Shown here: positions 33,461 through 44,224 of the stretch, piece after piece
Numbering within the stretch: the stretch's first letter is position 1
Layout of the letters: each line of letters starts with the position of its first letter
Assembly: GCA_030295235.1 (NCBI GenBank)
Contig: AP026123.1
Span: 2,170,001-2,234,000, forward strand
From: Fistulifera solaris
Taxonomy: Eukaryota > Bacillariophyta > Bacillariophyceae > Naviculales > Stauroneidaceae
DNA: 64,000 nt
Direction: 5' to 3'
Made by a program: the position numbers and the translations under genes
Notes under the pieces: generated by a model
Database searches by the model: none
Seen by the model: only the letters and a program-made list of their open reading frames with translations
Told to the model about the DNA's origin: nothing

Positions 33461-36400
33461 ATGATTGAAGACAGTGATCACTCGTGGAGCGTCGACTGCG
33501 GCGAGTCGTCGGATGGTGATATTCGCTCTCACGGTACCGATACCCTTGAAAAGGAGAGGGCCGAAGAAGCTGCTGTCGCCGAACTGACTCGTCGTGAGAC
33601 GAGAGGCGTGCAAATGTGGAGAGCTTTCACGTTACTTACTCTAGTTGCCGTATCTGTGGCGGTGTCGACCATCACTTACCGCCTGTTGCAAAATCAGGAC
33701 GTTGAAGAGTTCCAAGACAGCGTAAGTATCCCTTCAGTCCATTAGCGTCGCCATTGCCGACTCCTGTCACCACAGTATTCTCACTTGATCCATGCAGTAC
33801 GTATACTTCGCATCAGCAATCCAGAATGCTATCGAAACACACATTGAAGACGTCTTTAGTGCAGGCGAACTGGTTTCAGTGCAAGTCACCAAGGCGTCGA
33901 TCGAAAAGAATGAAAGTTTCCCGTTCGTCACTTTAGACTTGTTTGAAATCATCGGCAGCCAAGCCAGGAAGCTGTCAGGTGTTGACGAAATCATATGGAG
34001 TCCCATGGTTGCAGCAGAGGACTACGATGCGTGGACGATTTACTCAACAGAGAACATTGGTTGGTATAACGCGTCGATAGGACTATACGTTCCCGAATCG
34101 GAAGATTCCGAGGACTTGGGAAACGAAGAAGAAGATGAGGGCGAAGAAGAGGAAGAAGATGATCGCAAGCTTGAAGGGTACGATTTCTCTGATACCACTT
34201 ACAGTATTTCCAGTCCAGGCGAAGACCAAAATGCTGGGCCTGGTCCGTGGGCGCCCGCGTGGCAAGTATCTCCTCCACCGCCCGGATCACACATCATCAA
34301 TATTGATATGTATGCTTATGGAACGAAAATGGTGGAGGAAGCAGTTGATGAATTGCGTATGGGATTAATGACGGAAGTGATTGCTACCCCCGGCGCAGAG
34401 AACGTACCTCCGCGCTGCGTAGTAGTTGAGCCGGTCTTCGAGCATTTGCTTGACGATTTAACGGCTCCGATCGTGGGCCACATCTACAGCACGTTTTCTT
34501 GGGATTCGTATTTGGTTGGTTTGCTCCCCGAAGGTGTCTCTGGGATCAATGTATTTTTGATGAACACCTGTGGTCAAGCATTCACTTACGCCATCTCTGG
34601 AAAATCGGTACGTCTCGAAGTGGATCCATCGTACAGGCGCTGGTGTATCAGACCAAATCTAAGCACTAACTCCATTGCACCTTTTAAGGTCGAATTCGTT
34701 GGTAACGGTGATATGCACGATGCCCGTTACAATCACATGGAAATTGTTATTCCTTTCTATGATGATGAGGCGGACGACCAAGGAGATATCGATCAAATTG
34801 AAGGGCATTGTGTTTATGATCTACACATCTATCCACCTTGGGCTTTGCCGAACAATACAATACTTCAAACCCACTAAAGGCAACCACAATGCTAGCGTTT
34901 GCGTTTGCATTCATGATAACGGCGTTCATCATGTTCGATACTTTCGTCGTTCGAAGAAACCGCAAACTGTTGATTGCAATGACCCGAACAAACGCGATTG
35001 TGTCGTCGTTGTTTCCCTCCACCGTGCGCGACCGCATCTTCGCCCAGGCCAAACACGAGAACGAGGAAAAGAAGGCGCTGAACGAAAAGAGTCGTTTGAA
35101 GACGTTTCTATCGGATGGAAACGATCGGGACAACGAGATGGGCGAAGGAAACGATGAATACATGTACAAGACAAAACCCATTGCTGATCTTTTCCCAGAA
35201 ACCACAATTTTATTCGCAGGTAGGTACTCAATGTGAGCAGCGTATCATGAAACGAGCAGCACGAGCCTATTCAGTCGAGTCGCTAACAAAACACCTCCTC
35301 CTGTACCTCTCGCAATAACAGATTTGGCAGGTTTCACAGCATGGAGTTCCATGTGAGAGCCGACGCAAGTGTTCATTCTGTTGGAAACTATTTACAAGGC
35401 CATGGATGACATTGCCAAGGCTCGTCGAGTGTTCAAGGTCGAGACTGTGGGCGATTGTTATGTTGCCGTAACCGGTCTACCTGATCCTCGAAAGGACCAC
35501 GCCGTGGCCATGTGTCGTTTCGCAATAGACTGCGTTCAAAAGATGGATGTATTGACACGAAAACTGGAAGTGATTCTCGGTCCCGATACAACAGATCTCA
35601 AGATGCGAGTCGGTTTGCACAGCGGCCCTGTGACGGCCGGTGTTCTCCGTGGTGAGCGTTCGCGGTTCCAGCTGTTTGGTGACACTATGAACACAGCTAG
35701 CCGGATGGAATCCAATGGACTGCCTGGAAAAATCCATATTTCCCAAGAAACTGCGCGGCTTTTAATCGCGGCGGGCAAGGAACATTGGGTGATTCCGCGC
35801 GAGGAGAAAAATTATTGCAAAAGGAAAAGGAGAACTGCAAACATACTCGCTTGTCACCACAAAAGCCTCGAACCATACGCAAAGTGAAACAGCGTCGAGC
35901 GAAACCTCCGGCGAAGTAGGCGGAAGTAATATGCTTGCTGGTGCAGCTTACGATATTGTTATTCCGGAGATAGACGAGAAAACAGATCGACTTGTAAAGT
36001 GGAACGTGGAAGTCCTTGCAGCGCTGCTCAAGAAAGTGATTGCCCGCCGCAAAGATGTCGTGAATACCATAGAATCTGCCCCCAAAACAAATGCTTCCAA
36101 ATTTACATCAACGCCGTTGGAAGAAGTTCAGGAAATCATCCATTTGCCGGTCTTCAATAGAGGAAATGGGGCCGACACGACAGAAGAAGATCTCGGCGAT
36201 GTCGTCATAGAGCAGCTAAGAGAGTATGTTTCTGCGATAGCATCCATGTATCGCAACAACCCGTTCCACAACTTCGAACACGCGTCACACGTCACCATGT
36301 CCGTGGTCAAACTTCTCTCTCGTATCGTGGCACCCGATGTCGACGCGGTCAACAATGATTTGGAATCAACCTTGCACGACTACACATATGGAATCACATC

Positions 36401-37136
36401 CGATCCACTCACGCAGTTTGCTTGCGTACTTTCTGCTCTTATTCATGATGTTGACCACCCCGGTGTACCAAACACACAGTTGGCCGTTGAGAATCCGCAG
36501 CTCGCCAAGTTTTACAGTAGTAAGAGTATTGCAGAACAGAACTCGGTCGACTTGTCGTGGGAGTTGCTTCAAGACAGCACCTTCAATGACTTAAGACTAG
36601 CCATCTGTCCCACGGAGCACGACCGAATCAGATTCCGTCGGCTTGTGGTAAACTCAGTCATGGCGACGGATATCATGGACAAGGACTTGAAAGCTCTCCG
36701 AAATAAACGCTGGGAAAAAGCATTTTCTGGAAAGAATCAAGAGGAGTCAATGAAAGACGCTGTCGATCGTAAAGCGACCATTGTCATCGAGCACTTAATC
36801 CAAGCTTCTGACGTCTCGCACACGATGCAGCACTGGCATATTTACACGAAATGGAACCAGCGATTGTTCGAGGAGATGTACAGTGCTTACATTCAAGGTC
36901 GATCCACAACCGATCCTTCTGAGAACTGGTACAAGGGCGAGATCGGATTCTTCGACTTCTACATCATTCCATTGGCAAAGAAGCTGCGCGAGTGCGGTGT
37001 CTTTGGTGTTTCCAGCGATGAATACTTGAATTATGCCGAGAAAAATCGGCAAGAATGGGAAGCCCGAGGCAGGGAAGTTGTTGCCGGCATGGTGGAGCGG
37101 CGCACAAGAAGTTTGGCGCGAAGTTGGACTAATTAG
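33461..37136 (+). CDS. Receptor nucleotidyl cyclase-phosphodiesterase, copy 1 (damaged)
   Basis: Two-pass receptor with both cyclase and phosphodiesterase domains. Exons 33461-33721, 33798-34607, 34689-35219 and 35322-37136; introns match copies 2 and 3. TM1 lies in MWRAFTLLTLVAVSVAV; the ectodomain has PAWQVSPPPPG and LLPEGVSGI plus a unique acidic loop (about 34096-34165); TM2 is MLAFAFAFMITAFIMF. The cyclase domain has ETVGDCYVAV and FQLFGDTMNTASRM; the PDE domain has NFEHASHV and HDVDHPGVPN. Damage relative to its paralogs: a frame change at 34840-34842, an in-frame TGA where the others have Arg (SSM-R-EPTQ, near 35356), an extra base at 35807-35811 and a lost base near 37095. The stop needs two substitutions, so this copy may be a pseudogene. 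Confidence 0.75.
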
Positions 37137-37544
37137 CGAAACGTTATCCTGTATTGAGGCAGGCCGACTGTGTAACACTTGAAGCAAATACCTTGCTTAT
37201 GAACCCTTTTACTAAAAAGAACTACTCTTTCCAAATAATGATAAGCACTTCCATATCACATCGGTGCTCCCTTCGTCGTCGCAGATTCTCTAGATGCTGA
37301 GCCATCCTCATAATGTCAGCGAATAAAGTATACCAAAGCGGTCTCGAATTGACTTCTTTCCCGTTGTCGCTCACTGTATGTTGCGCATTGGATCCCAAAG
37401 CGTTCGTCGGACCTCTGTTTCGCGCTGGCGATGCAATTCGTGGTCAACGAACTCTGCAATCGGCGCCCCAAATCAAACGCGAGGTAACAGTACTCTAAAA
37501 AAGAGCATGTCTTTTCCAGTAGCTCTGTAAATACAAAGCCCTTA

Positions 37545-38536
37545 TTAATTTTCCGCGCTGGCTTCTATAACATCTTCATCGAGATCAGAACAATCCATCA
37601 TCAAATCGTCCGCGAGATAATCAAGCGCCTCGGCAGATGTCGATCCGGCCAATAACCAATATGCCAGCTCAGATTGAGGCAAAAGCTTGAAAACGGCAAG
37701 ATTGATCGTATTGTCTCCTCGCTCAGCTATTTCGCAATGGTGACCGCGTTTGGCCTTCGGTTGGCAATAGAATTAGAAGAGCACCGTCCTCTTACGGCGG
37801 AAAAGATCAGTGAAAAGTTTCCGCCATCGATATAAGTCCATCAATTCTTTTTCTGGAGCAGCTTTTCTTTCCAATGGTTCACAACCAATCAGAGTGTCCT
37901 TCGATAAATGTTCCCCAGGATGGCACTTGAGACGATTCTCCCACTGAATTCCAGCGATGGACGATCCGTGGGCGCACCAGACGACGTAGCAGCCGTGCCG
38001 AATCAGCGATCCCAAAAGTCCACAAATAATAGCCGCCTGGCCGTGATAGTTATCAACGAGCGATGAGGAAACTTTCTGCGGCTGTGTAATCTTCAATTCG
38101 CTCACTGTTCGTCAGGTTTTGATACAAGAAGTCTTTCGAATAAAGTGAGTTTGACTTTAGGCTGTTTTCGCTTCCAGAAGCCAAGGTCTAACCAATTTCC
38201 GGGCTTTCTTGTTTCCTTGTCTTCGTTGCACGAGCCTCTTTGTCGCCTTTAGCATCAACTTTGCGTAGTATGTCCCTCGGCATAACCTCGAGCCGCGCTT
38301 TGACTGTGCATTGTTCGCTGAATCGTTTGCAACTTTCGTTGTGCCTTGCTCTTCGTCCACTTCTGCAGCAAGTTCGCACAAAGTCTCCAGTCCGTGATAT
38401 CGAATTGTAACAGTAATCTCGTCTTTCCGTCTTTGCATGCAACACATGTAAAACCGCCTTCTTCAAAAAAATCTTGTGCTTCCTGGTTGCCAGCCGCTTG
38501 GGGACTGCCGAGTGTTTCATCTGGCTGTTCATTCAT
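37545..38536 (-). CDS. Unrecognised protein gene, frame interrupted
   Basis: Protein-like minus-strand sequence, start proposed at ATG 38536 (MNEQPDETLGSPQ). It includes FTCVACKDGK, then DEITVTIRYHGLETLCELA after a frame change at the run 38423-38425 (one base missing), a basic stretch (KATKRLVQRRQGNKKARK), a central part KVSSSLVDNYHGQAAIICG, and an acidic end LDYLADDLMMDCSDLDED with a stop at 37545-37547. Further interruptions lie near 38110-38160 and 37765-37790; one may be an intron I could not place. No family recognised. It could be one lineage-specific gene or two, and it lies convergent with cyclase copy 1. Confidence 0.4.
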
Positions 38537-40199
38537 ACTCGTTTTTTATTCATCCGTAATAGAAGCAACAGTCTCTTCCGCTCCCCTCTAACTGTTTCCT
38601 ATGGATGAAATAATGTTCTGTCTCTTTCAGTGACGCTGCTGCAATAATCAGTACACTGACCCGTCAGAAACGGCGAATAAACAAGATGCCGACTTCTCTT
38701 CGATTGGAACGGGCGTGGCAGTAGTCGGCGAATTGCAAATACGCTGTTAACTTAGCGATACACAAGATGCGGACGAAGATTGCATTACAAACGTTTGGTA
38801 GACGAACAACAGGTGTTATTGTTGTTGTTGCATGCAATCACCAGTTTGATGTCGCACGACATGCCACTGCGACATCACCATAGGAGAGATTCAAAGTTTT
38901 GCCAAGTTTTCAACAGCTTTTTGTTTGAAAACCTTTTGGCCCGCGCTTCCACCGTTTGTTTTTGACTCGACAAAGAGCCGACGGATAGTTGAACTTACGT
39001 GAAGGGAAGAAGATGAAAATTATATTTCCGTGCCATGTCCACTGCGGAGTGACTGCTCAGTCACGACGCGCTCGTAGTCTTCGCATTCCGCTAGCCGGAT
39101 GCCGAAATGCTTCCAGCTTTCGATATTCGCAAGCGCCCACGAAGTAAATAGTTGTCTTCTCTAGCTACCAGGAAATGTATTAGCTTGGTTGCATAACGAC
39201 ATTAATTGATGGTATCTGCAGTATTGTTGGTCAAATATTGAGATCCTAGAGAGAGGCGTCATAATCAAGAAAATTTCAACCTGATGATGGCTTCCATTAG
39301 CGAAAGGAACAAATTACAGTATCTTGGTTGCTTTTAAGGAACTTCACTAATCATTGATGATCACTCATCAATGGTATCTTTAGTATCCGTACTCCACCAT
39401 AAGTTGGTTGACAGTTGACAGCAGCAAGTCACACCTCTCCACAATCCCAATCCCGAAAACTCCTTAAAATCGCACTTCGCCGCCGCAACCCCGTCCCTCC
39501 GCACCCGTTCCCAAGTAGAAGCTAGAGAGACTCTAGAGACTCTAGAGACTCTAGAGGGTCTAAAGTCTAAAGAGAGATTCTAATGAGTCAGAGAGAGTCG
39601 AGCAGTCCATCAAGAACAAAGGCCGAAGACCGAGGACGAGGACCCTCGTCTCTCTCTAGAAAAAGTCATCGGCGATCGGCGTCGAAAAAATAATACGGAG
39701 TAGCAAGTAGCACAAACTCTAAACACGTGGAACGTGGAATAGTTTACGGAGTATTTTAGTGTTTTCGGTTTTTTCGGGCGTCTTAACATCGAAGTTCTAA
39801 AAGTTCTAAATTACGGCTTGTGACGTTATTTGTGACTTGTGACTTGTGACCATTAACCTATCTTCTGTCTGACGTCTGACGTCTGACATTCCGCCTAAGG
39901 CCTAAGCTACAAAAGGTTATAAAGCGCTCACGAAGGCCAAAGGCCCATGAGTTCATCAACCATAAACCATTAATCAATAACGCCCAAAGCAAAACGAAAA
40001 ACGGACATTTCCTTTGATTTACTACGACCCGGAACTACCTACTACCGTCTTTGTTCATTTTTTTTACTGGGTCGCGTGTCGCGTCTTCCTCTTTTACATC
40101 TCCGGTCTCCGCTCATCGTAAGGATTTTGTGGAACTACAAGAATAAAACAAAAACAGACCGGAATAAGAAAATTGCGTGCACAGACCAAGAAATAAGGA
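38537..40199. other. Intergenic upstream of cyclase copy 2, micro-duplication rich
   Basis: No gene recognised. 39440-40150 has dense short tandem duplications: GACTCTAGA three times at about 39528-39555, GTGACTT at 39831-39850 and TGACGTC twice at 39870-39883, with a further TGACGT at 39821. Around 39180-39410 there is a diverged duplication containing CTTGGTTGC and ATGGTATCT. Confidence 0.5.
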
Positions 40200-43100
40200 A
40201 TGACAACCGACGGCGATTACTCTTGGAGTGTCGATGGCGGCGCGTCATCGTCGGATGGTGAGAACCATCGTTCCTCTGCTATGGACTCTATTGAGGAAGA
40301 AAAGGCCGAAGAAGCTGCTATCGCGGAACTGACACGGCGCGAGACGAGAGGTGTGCAAATGTGGAGAATATTCACCCTACTCACCTTAGTTGCCGTGTCT
40401 GTGGCGGTGTCGATAACTACCTTTCTGCTTCTACGAAACAAGGACGTTGACGAGTTCAATGACAGTGTACGTTTGAATGCCTCGGTTACTCCATATCCTT
40501 TTATCTGCGTTGACATGGATGCTAACTCGTCTGAATATGTTTCAGTACACATTCTTTGCAGCAACAATCCGAAATTCGGTTGAATCCCACGTTCACGATG
40601 TTTTCAGTTCCGGTAAAATGGTTGCAGGACAGATAACCAAAGCAGCGACCGAGAAGGGCGAGAAATTTCCCTTTGTGACAGTTGATTTATTTGAAGTCGT
40701 AAGCAGACAAGCAAGGGAAATGTCAGGTGTGGAAGAAATGATGTGGTGTCCCATAGTCGATGTCGGCGAGTATGATGCATGGACGAACTACTCCACTGAA
40801 AATTTGGGCTGGCTAGACAAATCCATTGCACTTTACGCCATTGAACCTGGACACAGCATTATGGAGGGTGACTTTCAGCGCACCGATACCAACTATTCGA
40901 TATCTAACCCTATTCCTGGCACACCTATTAGCCAAGGCCCTTGGTCTCCAATTTGGCAAATCTCTCCACCACCGACCACCTCATACGTCATCAACGTCGA
41001 TATGTTAGCGTACGAAACAAAAATATTGGTTGAAGCCATTGGAACATTCCGAACAGGCTTGATGTCCAAAGTCATTGCAACGCCGGGTCAAGAGAATGTA
41101 CCTCCACGTTGCGTCGTAGTGCACCCGATTTTCGAGAGTTTGTTCCACAAGGATACCGCAGAGATCGTGGGTCACGTCTACAGTATGTTTCTTTGGGAAG
41201 CGTACCTCGTAAATCTGCTCCCAGAAGGTGTTTCCGGAATAACCGCTGTTTTAACGAATAACTGTGGTCAGTCTTTCACATATAGTTTGAACGGTACTTC
41301 GGTAAGCACCCTGACATGCACTGCGATCGTTGAAGTCCAGAACCGGCTCTTACCTCCTTTCTTTCCCCTCCTCCCCGCCTTCAGGCCACATTTATTGGTT
41401 ACGGTGACAAGCATGATACTCGGTATGATCACATGGAAACAATCGTACCTTTTTACGAGATGGAACGCGATCTCACCAAGGAAGAGCTAACTGCTGTGAA
41501 AGGCCATTGCTTATTTGACCTCCACGTTTACCCTACCAGGGAGTTCGAAAAACAGTACGATTCTTCCAATCCAGTGCAAGCAACCAGTATGCTTGCGTTT
41601 GCCTTCTTATTTATGATAGCAGCGTTCCTTATGTTCGATTGCTTCGTCATTCGACGAAACCGCAAATTAATAATGGCCATGAGCCGAACAAACGCGATTG
41701 TGTCATCAATGTTTCCATCCAACGTGCGCGATCGCATCTTTGCCCAGGCCAAACACGAGAACGAAAAAAAGAAGGCCCTCAATGATAAGAGTCGACTCAA
41801 AACGTTTCTGTCCGATGGATACGAAGGAAGCAACGAAATAGGTGACGGTGGCGATGGAAATGATGAGGTCATGTACAAGACCAAGCCCATCGCTGACCTA
41901 TTTCCAGAAACCACAGTCTTATTCGCAGGTAAGAAACCAAACCGCGACAAGAACGGGTTTCACGGTGTTTGCCGAGTCCCTAACAACTATTCCCACTCTT
42001 GATAATGCTAGATTTGGCAGGATTCACAGCTTGGAGTTCCATGCGTGAGCCGACGCAAGTGTTCATTCTCTTAGAGACCATCTACAAGGCCATGGATGAC
42101 ATTGCCAAAGCACGTCGAGTGTTCAAGGTCGAGACCGTGGGTGATTGTTATGTTGCCGTTACCGGTCTACCCGATCCGCGAAAGGACCACGCCGTCGCCA
42201 TGTGTCGTTTCGCACTCGACTGCGTCCAAAAAATGGATGTCTTGACAAGAAAGCTGGAGGTGATTCTCGGTCCCGATACAACAGATCTCAAGATGCGCGT
42301 TGGTTTGCACAGCGGTCCAGTGACAGCTGGTGTGCTACGCGGTGAGCGTTCGCGGTTCCAGCTGTTCGGTGACACTATGAACACAGCCAGCAGAATGGAA
42401 TCCAATGGACTACCCGGAAAGATTCACATCTCCCAAGAAACGGCACGGCTTTTGATCGCTGCGGGTAAAGAGCATTGGGTAACTCCGCGAGGAGAAAGTT
42501 GTGGCGAAGGGTAAAGGAGAGTTGCAAACGTACTGGCTGGTTACAACAAAAGCCTCGAACCATACACGCAGTGACACCGCTTCAAGTGACAACTCGGGCG
42601 ATCACGACGGAGCGTCGGTGACCGACTTGGCTTTCGACAACAATTTACCAGTGACGGACGAAAAAACCGAACGCCTTGTGCAGTGGAACGTTGAAGTCCT
42701 CGCAGCTCTGCTTAAAAAAGTGATCGCTCGCCGTAAAGATATTGTGAACGCCAAGCAATCGAACCGCCCGGCAAGTGCTTCCAAAGTAACGACGACGCCG
42801 TTGGAAGAAGTGCAAGAGATTATTCGCATGCCGGTGTTTAAAAGGGGTAAAGGAATCGAAATAAAAGAAGAAGACCTCAGCAATGCCGTTCTCGAGCAAC
42901 TCAGAGAATACGTTTCTGCAATTGCCTCCATGTATCGCAACAACCCGTTCCACAACTTCGAGCACGCTTCCCATGTCACCATGTCTGTAGTCAAACTTCT
43001 CTCTCGTATCGTGGCGCCTGACGTCGATGTGGTAAACAGCGACTTGGAGTCCACCTTGCACGATTACACATACGGCATCACATCGGACCCGCTCACGCAG

Positions 43101-43811
43101 TTTGCGTGTGTGTTTTCGGCTCTGATTCACGATGTCGATCATTCAGGTGTACCGAATACACAACTCGCCATCGAGAATCCCCAGCTTGCTAATTATTACA
43201 AAGAAAAGAGTATCGCGGAACAGAATTCGGTCGATTTGTCGTGGGAGTTGCTTCAAGATAGCAATTTCAAAGATTTGAGACTCGCCCTCTGCCCCACCGA
43301 CTATGACCGAATCAGGTTTCGCCAGCTGGTTGTTAACTCCGTCATGGCCACGGATATCATGGATAAAGATTTGAAGAATCTTCGAAACAAACGCTGGGAA
43401 ATAGCTTTTGACAGGAAGAACGTGGAGGAATCCTCAACCGATGCTGTCGATCGCAAGGCCACTATTGTCATCGAGCACTTGATTCAAGCATCGGATGTCT
43501 CGCACACGATGCAGCACTGGCATATTTACAGAAAGTGGAACCAAAGGTTGTTCGAGGAGATGTATAGCGCCTACATTCAGGGCCGCTCGGCGACCGATCC
43601 GTCCGACAACTGGTACAAAGGAGAGATTGGCTTTTTTGACTTTTATATCATTCCCCTGGCAAAGAAGCTGCGCGAGTGCGGTGTATTCGGTGTTTCGAGT
43701 GATGAATATCTGAACTATGCCGAGAAGAATCGTCAGGAATGGGAAGCAAGAGGCATGGAAGTCGTCGCCGGCATGATAGAAACGGCGCACAAAAAGTTCG
43801 GCACGAAGTAG
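40200..43811 (+). CDS. Receptor nucleotidyl cyclase-phosphodiesterase, copy 2
   Basis: About 1,122 aa. Exons 40200-40466, 40546-41301, 41385-41928 and 42012-43811, GT-AG introns of about 80 bases. Cytoplasmic acidic N-terminus with ELTRRETRGVQMWR, TM1 (about residues 55-77), ectodomain with SPIWQISPPP and LLPEGVSGITAVL, TM2 (about 407-430), a charged linker, a class III cyclase (metal Asp in DLAGFT and GDCY; NTASR catalytic Asn and Arg), then a class I PDE (NPFHNFEHASHV, HDVDHSGVPN, QASDVSHTMQHW, IGFFDFYIIPL). Cyclase specificity residues are Glu (KVETVG) and Gln (FQLFG). A 2-base loss near 42486-42490, between the cyclase and PDE domains, shifts the frame relative to copy 3. It would convert or destroy cGMP or cAMP at a membrane. 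Confidence 0.85.
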
Positions 43812-43916
43812 GAAATTCTCCTTGTGAACATTTATACCAGTTAAGCATTTACTAATAGTCAAAATCGTTGTTGCAATTGAATAGTACAAGTACCAGGGGT
43901 AATAGCTCATTCTCAT

Positions 43917-44224
43917 TCAAATCATCATCGCATTCGGCGGACCTTTCGCTTCGTCGATCGAGCAGTAGGTTTTTGACATGGTGTTTTTGGCGTCCGTCAG
44001 GCGCACCTCGCAATACACTTCGACCTTTTATTTTCTTCGTCATTATATTTGGCTGCAATAACCAAGCACTACTCTAACTTTATGATGCCTTGATCGACTT
44101 TACGTTTCCCGATTTCTTCAGCAACAACGGACGAACAGCTGCATAGAATGTTGGCGACAGGGTCCTCACAATCGCCGGCTTCCGGTAGGAGTCGGCGGTT
44201 ATTCGATGAAGTCGTAGTAGTCAT
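43917..44224 (-). CDS. Possible small two-exon gene, about 77 aa
   Basis: Minus-strand ATG at 44224 opens MTTTTSSNNRRLLPEAGDC and continues VANILCSCSSVVAEEIGKRK. About 74 bases later the protein-like stretch VEVYCEVRLTDAKNTMSKTY continues to a TGA at 43917-43919. Joining them needs a GT-AG intron whose donor (GTCGAT) is weak. Codon use and composition look real, but no family is recognised. The 3' end faces cyclase copy 2. It may be chance. Confidence 0.28.

Noticed and set aside
35356-35358. TGA in cyclase copy 1 as a selenocysteine codon
   Set aside because: The paralogs have arginine there, not cysteine, and the copy carries other damage.
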